From Parendozoicomonas haliclonae (lineage in GTDB: Bacteria; Pseudomonadota; Gammaproteobacteria; Pseudomonadales; Endozoicomonadaceae): a DNA stretch of 64,000 bases. Below the pieces are notes generated by a model that saw nothing but the letters and a program-made list of their open reading frames with translations, was not told where the DNA came from and ran no database searches. Position numbers and translations under genes: made by a program. The stretch is from positions 1-64,000 of the forward strand of contig NZ_FWPT01000007.1 of assembly GCF_900174585.1 (NCBI RefSeq), written 5' to 3'. Positions 49,620-57,738 of this stretch are shown in pieces (position 1 is the first letter of the stretch; the number at the start of each line of letters is the position of its first letter).

Positions 49620-50140
49620 GGATAATTAGCCAGAACGCTTAATAAAGAAGGAACCGTTGCTCACAGCCCTTGGTAAATTAGTCTATAGCTTAGCTCTACT
49701 TTGCTGACCGTTTTTTAGGATCCGGTGCGGCTTTCATCTTTCGGCTGCACACTGCAAAGCAGTCAGTGAATGCTCAGGCGCACTGCATTCCACATTGCTG
49801 TTGCTGTCGACATTGACTGTCGGATGGGGAGCAACAGGAAATATTTAATAGCTCTGCACTGGTTTCAAACCATGCAGGTGTCAGCGTACTGACCGGCGCC
49901 TCGCGCATCATGGTAACCCTTTCCTTGTAGATATCTCCCAGCTTCAAATGAAGGGGAGTCTGGCTTACAGTTAATCAACCGGAGAATTCAACCCAATTGA
50001 CCACTATAAACTGAAATTGCTTATTGACGTGGGAGATTATCACTTTCCGGCAGGCAGGTACAATTACAAGCGCAACAAGAGCATCAAGAACGCCCCGATA
50101 GCAGCACACCGCTGCTATCGAGCATCCAAGCCAAGACAAA
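49620..50140. other. Gene-poor region between glnS and the hydrolase gene
   Basis: 521 bp. It holds one small cysteine-rich ORF (49774-49911, minus), a perfect 10-bp hairpin CGATAGCAGC / GCTGCTATCG at 50096-50120 that may end the hydrolase operon although no T-run follows, and AT-rich sequence near 49955-50030. No RNA gene recognised. Confidence 0.45.
49774..49911 (-). CDS. Possible 45-residue cysteine-rich small protein
   Basis: A short ORF beginning ATGATG at 49911, preceded by AAGGAAAGGG, a plausible ribosome site. The product has six cysteines in its last 20 residues (ISCCSPSDSQC then a Gln run, CGMQCA) and a Trp near residue 14. No family recognised. It is on the glnS strand, 155 bp upstream. 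Composition is compatible with a metal-binding peptide, but a chance ORF remains quite possible. Confidence 0.3.
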   Translation of the reverse strand: MMREAPVSTLTPAWFETSAELLNISCCSPSDSQCRQQQQCGMQCA

Positions 50141-50920
50141 TCAGGAGAATTTCTCCAGCAATCGGTTGATTGCCGGATCAATTTTAAGCTTACGGGGTGA
50201 ATACCAGGGAGGCACAGTTTTCAGATAATGGCGTAGCAGTGACCAGAAGTACTGCTTAAATACCGACTTTTCATCCCCTGGAAAGTCATACTCTTCCATA
50301 AAACACCGGCCAAACCGAACAATATATTTCAGCAGATGCAGCTGGGCATAGGTGGAGAAAGTAATCCTGTGCAGCCAGTGACCTTTAAACCCATGGTAGA
50401 CATCGTAAGCAACCGTACGGTGTTCAACCTCTTCCGCCAGGTGCCACTCAATCAACTCTCGCCAACCATCAGTCAAACCCTCAAACGTACGATGCTGAAA
50501 AGCCCACAGGCCGATAGCACAGGTAACAGACTCAAAACCTTCACCATAAGCCAGGTTAAAATTCAAAGAGCGGGTATTCAGAAAACGGCGATAATCTTCG
50601 GCCATTTGATCATTGATGGCCTTCACTCTCTCACGCCCCTTTTCACTCATCCGCGCCAGCAGGATTTCATTGAGCTGCTCATGCCCCTTGGTATGAGCAG
50701 CTTCCTGCTGGGAAAAAGTCAGCAAATCATCCAACACCTGCGGGTCTTTGATCTCCGCCTTGGCCCGACTCATCATACGAATCAGATAGCGCTCAATATT
50801 GGGGGCAATAAAGGTCACTGCACTGGTAAACGCCGCATAATATTTATCCTTGAGATCCGGCATCACTGCCAGCTCAGTAGGAAAGTCAAAGGCGGGCTTG
50901 CGAACAGTCATCTCAGTCAT
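50141..50920 (-). CDS. Predicted metal-dependent hydrolase (PF10118, ferritin-like)
   Basis: 259 residues. Helical protein with FDFP near the N-terminus and paired carboxylate/His motifs typical of a di-iron four-helix bundle: NIERY near 41, QQEAAHTKGHEQ near 71, and EWHLAEEVEHRTVA near 163. This is the PF10118 'predicted metal-dependent hydrolase' family, whose reaction is not firmly established. It overlaps the upstream styrene-oxide-isomerase-like gene by 8 bp, so the two are co-translated. A divergent AraC-type regulator gene probably controls both. Confidence 0.85.
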   Translation of the reverse strand: MTEMTVRKPAFDFPTELAVMPDLKDKYYAAFTSAVTFIAPNIERYLIRMMSRAKAEIKDPQVLDDLLTFSQQEAAHTKGHEQLNEILLARMSEKGRERVKAINDQMAEDYRRFLNTRSLNFNLAYGEGFESVTCAIGLWAFQHRTFEGLTDGWRELIEWHLAEEVEHRTVAYDVYHGFKGHWLHRITFSTYAQLHLLKYIVRFGRCFMEEYDFPGDEKSVFKQYFWSLLRHYLKTVPPWYSPRKLKIDPAINRLLEKFS

Positions 50921-51425
50921 GACTCACACCTCCCAGCTTCAGCGCCTGTCGGGCCAGCAGAATCATTTTTATCACGGCATAGGCCGTCACCAGCATGGCG
51001 GCAAAGGCCGGCCACATGGCCAGGCCATCAAAGAAATTTCCCTCACCAAATCGTTCACTCTCCAGTGCCAGTCCACGGTTGGTACCCCAGATACGGGCAA
51101 AGTAGAAAATAATATTGCCCCAGACGGTGAAGATAAGAGCATTGCAGACACGCCGGGCTGAAACACCGTCCGCCTTTACCACCCCAAAAGCCAGCGGCAG
51201 GGCAATGCACAATAGACCATTGGTAATCGAGCCCACATGGGCAGCCCGCCACAGAGAAACATCGCCAGGCATATCAACGGGAATAGACACCCATGGCCAG
51301 ATGGCGATCTCCCCCAGAGCGCTATAGGTTAATGCCACCCCGGCCAGTAAACCGAGAAAAATGCCAAGGCTGCCATGGATAACCGCCCTTAGCTGTTGCT
51401 TGTATATTGCTTCCTGACCACTCAT
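50913..51425 (-). CDS. Styrene-oxide-isomerase-like tetraspan membrane protein
   Basis: 170 residues with four membrane helices. The layout and several stretches match styrene oxide isomerase (StyC), a heme-b membrane enzyme that rearranges epoxides to aldehydes: RAAHVGSITNG against its RAHSGPALNG, GNIIFYFARIWGTNRGLAL against SNVGFYLFSNFSPNRGLTF, and FGEGNFFDGLAMWPAF against FGPGDIFSFLALAPAY. The presumed heme ligand His63, Asn69 and Tyr108 keep the spacing of StyC His58, Asn64 and Tyr103 (recalled from published structures). The substrate here is unknown. It overlaps the PF10118 gene and is divergent from an AraC regulator. Confidence 0.75.
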   Translation of the reverse strand: MSGQEAIYKQQLRAVIHGSLGIFLGLLAGVALTYSALGEIAIWPWVSIPVDMPGDVSLWRAAHVGSITNGLLCIALPLAFGVVKADGVSARRVCNALIFTVWGNIIFYFARIWGTNRGLALESERFGEGNFFDGLAMWPAFAAMLVTAYAVIKMILLARQALKLGGVSHD

Positions 51426-51563
51426 GTCGGTACTCCGTTGTTCTTATAAACATCACTGTACCCTGCTATCTGTCAGAAACCGTTTTCACTGACTGCCGAA
51501 AAAACAGTCATTAATTGACAACCTGCCCCATATTGATACGGTTTAAACCATCGCCGAAAAATA

Positions 51564-52607
51564 ATGACAACAATGCTGGGCACATCTACCTGCGCTACTG
51601 CGTATATCAAAATCTTTCTGACCATGAGCGGATTGCCTGAAGAGCAATTACTGGCGGGAACCAGGCTAACCCGAGCCCAACTGGATCGACTGGAGTACAT
51701 CAATCTGGCGGACCATATCGCCATTATGAATAACCTTGATCACCACAGTGATGATCGAGCCTGGTCCGTTCATCTGGGCAGCCAAATCCATATCACCAGC
51801 CACGGCCCGCTCGGATTTGCCGCCATGAGCGCGCCGACTCTGGGCGAAGCTTTGATGGTCATGATGGATTACCACACCATTCGCACGGATAGCTTTCATG
51901 GATGTATGCGACAGGAAGGCGAGTATTGGCAGTTTGAGTGCCAGGACCTCAGCGGCAGTGAACCCTATGGCCGCCGGCTGACCGAGAGCGTCATTCGTAT
52001 TCTGCAACTACTGATTGAAACAGTTCTAGGTCACGCCACCGGAGAGCATCTGAAAATCTGCTTTCGTTATGATCAGCCGAGCCATCACAGAGAGTTGGAA
52101 CAGGCCTATGGCTGCTCATGTTATTACCAGCAGCGCTTTAACGGCTTTCGTTTCCCCAAAACCTGGTGGCCACTGCCATCACCGCTTTATGATGAAAACA
52201 GCTACCGACAGAATCTGGCCAACTGTCAAACCCTGCTGGCCCGTAAAACCCGGGGCAACAGCCCAGCGGAAGCGGTTCGGAATATATTGTCTGCCCATTT
52301 TGAACAGACAATGATTAATGCACCAGCCAGTAACATTCCGAATCTGGAACAGATTGCCGGACAGATAAATATCAGCACCCGCACCCTGATCCGCCATCTA
52401 AAAAAAGAGCAGACTTCGTATAAAAAACTGCTGGAAGAGCTGCGCCAACACTTTGCCCTTCAGCTATTGAGAAAAACCGGACTGACCGTTTCAGAGATAA
52501 GCTTTCGACTGGGATATCATGAACCAGCAAACTTCGGACGAGCATTTCGCGCCTGGTTTGCAACAACACCTGCGGCCTGGCGTAGAGCACTGAATACTGG
52601 AGACTAG
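51564..52607 (+). CDS. AraC-family transcriptional regulator
   Basis: 347 residues. N-terminal ~190 residues are the arabinose-binding-like ligand domain of the OruR/ArgR-type AraC regulators (HIAIMNNLDHHSDD, SHGPLGFAAMSAPTLGEAL). C-terminal ~100 residues contain the two HTH motifs (LEQIAGQINISTRTLIRHLKKE, then ISFRLGYHEPANFGRAFRAWF). It is divergent from the isomerase/hydrolase pair across 138 bp, so it most likely activates that operon in response to an unidentified, perhaps lipid-like, ligand. Confidence 0.9.
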   Translation: MTTMLGTSTCATAYIKIFLTMSGLPEEQLLAGTRLTRAQLDRLEYINLADHIAIMNNLDHHSDDRAWSVHLGSQIHITSHGPLGFAAMSAPTLGEALMVMMDYHTIRTDSFHGCMRQEGEYWQFECQDLSGSEPYGRRLTESVIRILQLLIETVLGHATGEHLKICFRYDQPSHHRELEQAYGCSCYYQQRFNGFRFPKTWWPLPSPLYDENSYRQNLANCQTLLARKTRGNSPAEAVRNILSAHFEQTMINAPASNIPNLEQIAGQINISTRTLIRHLKKEQTSYKKLLEELRQHFALQLLRKTGLTVSEISFRLGYHEPANFGRAFRAWFATTPAAWRRALNTGD

Positions 52608-52636
52608 GCACCCGAAAAATAAACGACAAAATTCTA

Positions 52637-52665
52637 TAGACAACCCCAAAACCCGGCTGTATAGT
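52637..52665 (+). promoter_or_regulatory. Sigma70 promoter of the NRAMP-like gene
   Basis: -35 TAGACA and -10 TATAGT with a 17-bp spacer. Transcription from here would give a leader of about 125 nt before the ATG. Confidence 0.65.
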
Positions 52666-52678
52666 CCGCGCCGTTTAA

Positions 52679-52762
52679 AGAGAGCGCAGCGCCGAAAGGC
52701 CCCTTCCTACTGCGGTTCTCTGTTAGAGCAACTGATTTATTTCAGTTGTTTTTGCTTTTTTT
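52679..52762 (+). promoter_or_regulatory. Structured leader with intrinsic terminator (candidate attenuator or riboswitch)
   Basis: The leader forms a helix AGAG-AG-CGCAG (52679-52689) with CTGCG-GTT-CTCT (52710-52721), enclosing a GCC-GAAA-GGC tetraloop hairpin (52691-52700). It is followed by a terminator stem CAACTGA / TCAGTTG (52729-52748) with TTTTTGCTTTTTTT. The terminator lies 36 bp before the transporter ATG. It matches no riboswitch class I can name. Confidence 0.5.
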
Positions 52763-52797
52763 AAAAAGTAGGAACAACAGAAACATCAGGTTTGCCC

Positions 52798-54045
52798 ATG
52801 TCATCTACTCTTTCTATTTTATCTGCACAAAAAAACGAAAACGTTACCGTGGATAAACGGGCTAAAGCCAGTACCAAGACCATTCTCAGCATTGCCTTCT
52901 TGATGGCGACCACCTCGGTAGGCCCGGGCTTTCTGACCCAGACCGCCGTATTTACCAACATCTACAAGATGGATATGGCGTTTCCGGTTCTGATCTCCGC
53001 CTTTATCACCTTCGGTATCGTGATGAACATCTGGCGGGTAACCGGCACCTCCGGCCTGCGCATTCAGGATCTGGCCAACCGCCTTGCCCCAGGCCTTGGC
53101 TATGTGATCGGTATCCTGCTGGCTCTGGGCGCAGTGGCCTTCAACTTCGGTAATGTCAGCGGCGCAGCTCTGGGTATTAATGTGCTGACCGGGGTTGATA
53201 CCGTCTGGGGTGCACTGTTTACCGGCGTCCTCGGCTGCATCCTGTTTATGGCCCATAACGCCTCCCGTGGCATGGATGCCATGGCACGCTACCTCGGTCT
53301 GCTGATGATTGTGCTGATCGCCTATGTCGCCATGACCAACCTGCCACCCGTTGCAGAAACCCTGACCGCAGCCGTCTACCCATCCAGCTACGCCAGCCTG
53401 CTGCTGCCAACCCTGACCATCGTTGGCGGTGCCGTCGGCGGCTATTACACCGGCGCCCAGCGTCTGGTTGACCTGCAGTCCCAGGGCGGCAACGATATCG
53501 ACACCATCAAGAAAGCAGCCTGGGCCGGCATCTCCATCGCAGTCGTCATCCGGGTGTTGCTGTTCCTGGCCGTGATCGGTGTCATCTCCACTGGTGTCGC
53601 TCTGGATAACAGCAACCCTGCCGCCAGCGCCTTCAAGCTCGGTGCCGGCTCTCTGGGTTACCACATCTTCGGCATCGTCCTGTTCGTCGCCTCCATCACC
53701 TCAGTGGTCGGCAACTCCTACATGGCGGTTTCGCTGGTCAAGACCCTGTTCCCCTTTGTCGCCCGCAACGAAAAAGCCAGCTGCGTGGCCTTTATCGTGG
53801 TCACCACACTGGGAACGGTCATGGTCAACATGCCGGTATTCCTGCTGATGCTCGCCGGTCTGGTCAACAGCATCATCCTGCCAGTGGTACTGGCTTCGGT
53901 ACTGATGGCGGCCCGCCGCAAGGATATCGTGGGCGACTACAAACACCCGGCCTGGCTAACTGCGGTCGGTGCCCTGATCGTCATCGTCATGGCCGGTGCC
54001 AGCGTCTCCAACATCAGCAACTTCGCTGACAAATTCATCATCTGA
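52798..54045 (+). CDS. NRAMP-family transporter, YcsG-like
   Basis: 415 residues from the ATG at 52798; a TTG six bases upstream is rejected. Eleven membrane helices of the LeuT/NRAMP fold. The canonical TM1 metal-binding DPGN is replaced by GPGFLTQTA, and the TM6 MPH motif is replaced by GGAVGGYYTGAQ. It therefore belongs to the divergent NRAMP-like branch (B. subtilis YcsG type), whose substrate may not be Mn2+ or Fe2+. The gene has its own promoter and a terminator-bearing leader. Confidence 0.85.
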   Translation: MSSTLSILSAQKNENVTVDKRAKASTKTILSIAFLMATTSVGPGFLTQTAVFTNIYKMDMAFPVLISAFITFGIVMNIWRVTGTSGLRIQDLANRLAPGLGYVIGILLALGAVAFNFGNVSGAALGINVLTGVDTVWGALFTGVLGCILFMAHNASRGMDAMARYLGLLMIVLIAYVAMTNLPPVAETLTAAVYPSSYASLLLPTLTIVGGAVGGYYTGAQRLVDLQSQGGNDIDTIKKAAWAGISIAVVIRVLLFLAVIGVISTGVALDNSNPAASAFKLGAGSLGYHIFGIVLFVASITSVVGNSYMAVSLVKTLFPFVARNEKASCVAFIVVTTLGTVMVNMPVFLLMLAGLVNSIILPVVLASVLMAARRKDIVGDYKHPAWLTAVGALIVIVMAGASVSNISNFADKFII

Positions 54046-54068
54046 TAACATCGCTCACAACCTGACTG

Positions 54069-54102
54069 ACAGCGGCAGCTCACCCCTGCCGCTGTATTTA
54101 TT
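54069..54102 (+). terminator. Terminator after the NRAMP-like gene
   Basis: Stem ACAGCGGCAG / CTGCCGCTGT followed by ATTTATT. Confidence 0.7.
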
Positions 54103-54119
54103 AAGCCCGGAGCCTCCCC

Positions 54120-54656
54120 TTGCCTGATAACAGCACTCTGCGCGTTTGCGTTGCCTCCCTGAACCCCGCCAAACTGGCCGCCGTTGAAAGCGCCTTTACC
54201 GAAGTCTTCACCAACCCAGTCTCTATAGAAGGTGTTGCCGTCAGCAGCGGTGTTCCCGACCAGCCGTTATCTAACGAAGAAACCCTGGCAGGCGCCCGTA
54301 ACCGGGTTACCAATGCTGAGCAGGCCATGCCGGAAGCCGATTACTGGGTGGGCCTGGAAGCAGGGATCGAAGGCGAGCATACCTTTGCCTGGATGGTGAT
54401 CAGCAATGGTAAGACCCGGGGTGAATCCCGCTCGGCCGCTTTACCCCTTCCACCAGCAGTACTGACCGGCATTGCCCAGGGCAAAGAGTTGGGGGATGTG
54501 ATGGATGAACAGTTTGGCACGACCAATATCAAACAACAGGGTGGCGCTATCGGCCTGCTGACCGGCGGGCTTCTGTCCCGCTCCTCGGTTTACCATCAGG
54601 CGTTGATTCTGGCCTGCATTCCTTTTATCAACCCGGAACGCTTCCCAGCACATTAA
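54120..54656 (+). CDS. yjjX: Inosine/xanthosine triphosphatase YjjX
   Basis: 178 residues (E. coli 170). House-cleaning NTPase that hydrolyses ITP and XTP. VASLNPAKLAAVESAFTEVF at the N-terminus, DQPLSNEETLAGARNRV near 47, YWVGLEAGIEG near 75 and KQQGGAIGLLTGGLLSRSSVY near 138 fit the family. The start is TTG at 54120 with GGAG eight bases upstream; no ATG is available in the right place. Confidence 0.92.
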   Translation: MPDNSTLRVCVASLNPAKLAAVESAFTEVFTNPVSIEGVAVSSGVPDQPLSNEETLAGARNRVTNAEQAMPEADYWVGLEAGIEGEHTFAWMVISNGKTRGESRSAALPLPPAVLTGIAQGKELGDVMDEQFGTTNIKQQGGAIGLLTGGLLSRSSVYHQALILACIPFINPERFPAH

Positions 54657-54678
54657 CATCAAATAAACGACAGTGGAT

Positions 54679-54706
54679 TTGCCAGTTCCGAATCATCAAC
54701 TAGTCT
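54679..54706 (+). promoter_or_regulatory. Promoter of the zinc-finger/papain-like gene
   Basis: -35 TTGCCA, 16-bp spacer, -10 TAGTCT, 46 bp before the ATG. The ACTAGTCT context recurs upstream of the gene at 57739. Confidence 0.5.
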
Positions 54707-54751
54707 GGCTTGTTGATATAAAACGGGATAACGGATTTCGATCTGGCGTGA

Positions 54752-56692
54752 ATGATAAAAAACAGACTGCCTCTACTCTGCCTTCTGCTCGTCTGGCCTC
54801 ACTTCAGCCAAGCGACTCAGAAATTTTACTCGCACAACTTTCACAGCGTACTGCCCCAATTTCTGCTGGCGCGCTATGGCTGCACTCTCTGTGGTGATAT
54901 TCCCAAAAACACACCACTGGTCTGCTCTGAAGATGGCTGCAATGTCGGAATCTGTCCCCAATGCTGGCGACCGACAATCACTTACGGCACCCCTCTTGAT
55001 GGCTGCCTGCACAATGGTGCCAAGCCTCGCTTTCACAAGGGCACACACAGGCGAATCGCAGGGGAAAACCCTAGCAAAACAAGCACTGACGTCTGGCATA
55101 AACTACTCCGCAACTATCTACCCAAGTCTTACTATGACAAGCATGAGCATGCTTCTACCGACCAACCTAAACCTGTCCTCCTGTCAAAACCACGCCCCTC
55201 CAGCTGGGGAACCAGACATAGCCAACAGCCAGTTATCGCCGTGAAAACAGATTTTGCGGAGACTCTGAACGAAAAGCTCCAGGCACTCAGCCTTGAGAAC
55301 AGCGCATCAGAATCGAAGCCAGAACCAGAACTGCAGCAGGAAACAGAGCCAGAGCAAACTAAAACAACCGAAGACTCTAACGAGGATATGCTCGATGACG
55401 AGCTTGCTATTCCCGGGCTCCCTCAACAGATCTTTCCCATTTACCAGCAGGCCATTCCTAGAAATACGATGGAATACCAGCAGGCTATCGACACCAATCT
55501 GGCCGGCCTTAAGGAAGAGCTTTTGTACGCTCATCCTTTTCTTGATGAAAAAATGCGACTGCATCAGGACAAGGCCATCATTGAAATCGAATCACAACTG
55601 AAAGACTTTTCCGAGGCCAAGGTTGATCTCTACACTCGCCGCAAAAAGAGTGAGCAGCTATACCTGCAATCCAGTCACAATCTGCGCTTTCTAAAAGAAC
55701 AGCGTCTGGCCTATCAACTGAAAATCGAACCGGAGATACCACTTGGCGTGGGCGATCTGGTGGTCTTTGACAGCAAAAGCCGTTACGGCTCTATGGTGAT
55801 CAGGGTCTCATCCCGAGGTGAGCAAATCCCCATGGGGCATGTAGCCATGGTGGTGGCCAACCCCCATAACAGCCATGACCCCGACCAGATTGAGCTGGTG
55901 ACTGCCGAGGGAAATGGCGCCTGCGTCCGCACCCTGACCGGCATAATGGAGAACTATCAAGAGGAATACGCCAGTGCCTGGATTGTCCGACTGGACCGTA
56001 ATCACGACGCCTTCGATGCAGCCGCCATCTACAGCAAAGCCCAAGAGCTGACCGAACTCACCAAGGAATACAATCTGCTGGGCGTGCTCGCCGGACTTGC
56101 CAAACTGACGTTTAAGATCGACATAACACCGACCAGCAGCAAGGATGAAAATACGCGGGTCTTTTGCTCCCAGGCGGTTGCCTGGGTACTCAGGGAGAGC
56201 GGCCTGCTCTATGCCGACACCAAAAGCCACGAAGTTGCCACCAGCTTTCTGCCCTATCTGAAAAGCTTAAACGGGGAGCATCTGTTTTCTGAACAGGCCT
56301 GGCATATTTCCCTCTATTTCAAGGAATACTACCCGGAATATGAAGGCAAAGTAGGTGCCTGTTCCCGGGCAGGCTCTCCCGGCCGGGTAGAACGCCGCAC
56401 CCAACTGGCCACATCCCGCTCACAAACCTACGAAGACTCCCTGAAGAGAAAACACAGACACTCAAAGGAACTGCCTTCCTCCCGCCGTCATTCGCTTGTG
56501 GATACGCTGGGCACTCTGCGCAGTCGTGCGAGAAGAAGGAGCGTGGACCTGGAAGCTGTTGAGTCCATTCCGGCACCACCCATTTTTGCCCGGCAAACTT
56601 CAGAGCCGGTCACCGCAACACAAAGATCACTCAGCCAGCAGAGCAGTGGCAATTCACTGATGAACGCTAAAACGGCCCACAGCAAGTATTAA
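54752..56692 (+). CDS. Exported zinc-finger and permuted-papain-fold protein
   Basis: 646 residues; not a known named gene. Signal peptide residues 1-21 (LPLLCLLLVWPHFSQA). Residues 44-71 form a Cys-rich finger (C44-x2-C47, C58-x4-C63, C68-x2-C71), with C85 and H87 nearby, RING- or ZZ-like. An acidic, Glu/Gln-rich disordered stretch spans ~185-218, followed by a helical region to ~325. Residues ~330-490 look like a permuted NlpC/P60 (YaeF/YiiX-type) papain fold: GVGDLVVFDS, catalytic-type His363 in GHVAMVV, Cys472 in RVFCSQAVAWVLRESG. The tail (~545-646) is basic and Ser-rich with RRHS and RRRS. Could be a peptidase, amidase or acyl hydrolase; the target is unknown. Confidence 0.75.
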   Translation: MIKNRLPLLCLLLVWPHFSQATQKFYSHNFHSVLPQFLLARYGCTLCGDIPKNTPLVCSEDGCNVGICPQCWRPTITYGTPLDGCLHNGAKPRFHKGTHRRIAGENPSKTSTDVWHKLLRNYLPKSYYDKHEHASTDQPKPVLLSKPRPSSWGTRHSQQPVIAVKTDFAETLNEKLQALSLENSASESKPEPELQQETEPEQTKTTEDSNEDMLDDELAIPGLPQQIFPIYQQAIPRNTMEYQQAIDTNLAGLKEELLYAHPFLDEKMRLHQDKAIIEIESQLKDFSEAKVDLYTRRKKSEQLYLQSSHNLRFLKEQRLAYQLKIEPEIPLGVGDLVVFDSKSRYGSMVIRVSSRGEQIPMGHVAMVVANPHNSHDPDQIELVTAEGNGACVRTLTGIMENYQEEYASAWIVRLDRNHDAFDAAAIYSKAQELTELTKEYNLLGVLAGLAKLTFKIDITPTSSKDENTRVFCSQAVAWVLRESGLLYADTKSHEVATSFLPYLKSLNGEHLFSEQAWHISLYFKEYYPEYEGKVGACSRAGSPGRVERRTQLATSRSQTYEDSLKRKHRHSKELPSSRRHSLVDTLGTLRSRARRRSVDLEAVESIPAPPIFARQTSEPVTATQRSLSQQSSGNSLMNAKTAHSKY

Positions 56693-56753
56693 GAGGATGA
56701 ATGCTTCTACCAGCAAGAACCGGCAGAAGCGTCAAGAAAGGACCAGAAAGGTA

Positions 56754-57512
56754 TCAGGCCAACAGGTGGCGGGCGGCATCAACAACAATTTCAATCACAC
56801 CGGATTCAGTATTCGCCATCAGCTGCGGATCAGGGATTTCCTGATGAGTCCGGTTCACAATAACGCCAGCCACACAGGCGGATTTCAGCCCCAGACTGGC
56901 ACACATGGTCAACAGGGTAGCGGACTCCATTTCATAGTTGAGCACACCCAGACGCTGCCACTCTTTCATCGCGCCCTGATAATCACGAATCACGTAACCA
57001 CTAAAGGTGTCGTAACGTTCCTGACCCGGATAGAAAGTATCGGAGGACGCGGTAATACCGGTATGGTAAGTCACACCTTTTGCCTTGGCTGCCTCAACCA
57101 TAGCCGTGGTGCAGCCAAAATCAGGAACCGCCGGATATTCGATCGGTGCAAAGTGGCGACTGGCACCATCAAGGCGTACGGAACCGGTGGTCACAATAAT
57201 ATCGCCAACGGCAATATCTTCCTGAATCGCGCCAGTTGTTCCCACGCGCAAGAAGGTGCGAATGCCCAACTGGGCCAGTTCTTCTACCGCAATAGACGTC
57301 GAAGGACCACCAATACCGGTCGAGCAGACAATAACCGCCTTACTTCCGATAAAGCCACGCCAGATCGTGTATTCACGCTTGGTGCTCAAGTGCTCAGGGT
57401 TATCCATCAGGGAAGCGATGCGTTTTACCCGCTCAGGGTCGCCAGGCACAATCGCCAGCTCCGCGCCCTGCAGATCAGCTTTAACCAGGCCAAGGTGAAA
57501 GACATCAGACAT
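56754..57512 (-). CDS. udp: Uridine phosphorylase
   Basis: 252 residues from the ATG at 57512 ([16 protein letters not shown]), preceded by GGAG; an in-frame start 48 bp upstream is not conserved. Cleaves uridine with phosphate to uracil and ribose-1-phosphate. IVPGDPERV near 28, [20 protein letters not shown] near 78, GTTGAIQ and [18 protein letters not shown] near 196 are nearly identical to E. coli Udp. It sits between two unrelated effector-like genes. Confidence 0.96.
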   Translation of the reverse strand: MSDVFHLGLVKADLQGAELAIVPGDPERVKRIASLMDNPEHLSTKREYTIWRGFIGSKAVIVCSTGIGGPSTSIAVEELAQLGIRTFLRVGTTGAIQEDIAVGDIIVTTGSVRLDGASRHFAPIEYPAVPDFGCTTAMVEAAKAKGVTYHTGITASSDTFYPGQERYDTFSGYVIRDYQGAMKEWQRLGVLNYEMESATLLTMCASLGLKSACVAGVIVNRTHQEIPDPQLMANTESGVIEIVVDAARHLLA

Positions 57513-57689
57513 TCTTAACTCTCCAGACAAATCCCGGTTAAGGGACAACACGTACAACAATGTGTATTCAGTGTTGCAGAGTACGACTATTTTTACGGCC
57601 TTGCCTGAAATTCTGAGGATTCGTAGATGTAGGTCAATTTTTAACCGACAGGGATTACACTTCCGTCAGTACCAATAACCAACCTGTCA

Positions 57690-57718
57690 TTGGCCAACAC
57701 CTGCCGCCTGACTAGTCT
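57690..57718 (+). promoter_or_regulatory. Promoter of the papain-like gene at 57739
   Basis: -35 TTGGCC, 17-bp spacer, -10 TAGTCT. The GACTAGTCT block resembles that upstream of the 54752 gene. Confidence 0.45.
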
Positions 57719-57738
57719 CATCCGGATCAATCACAGGG

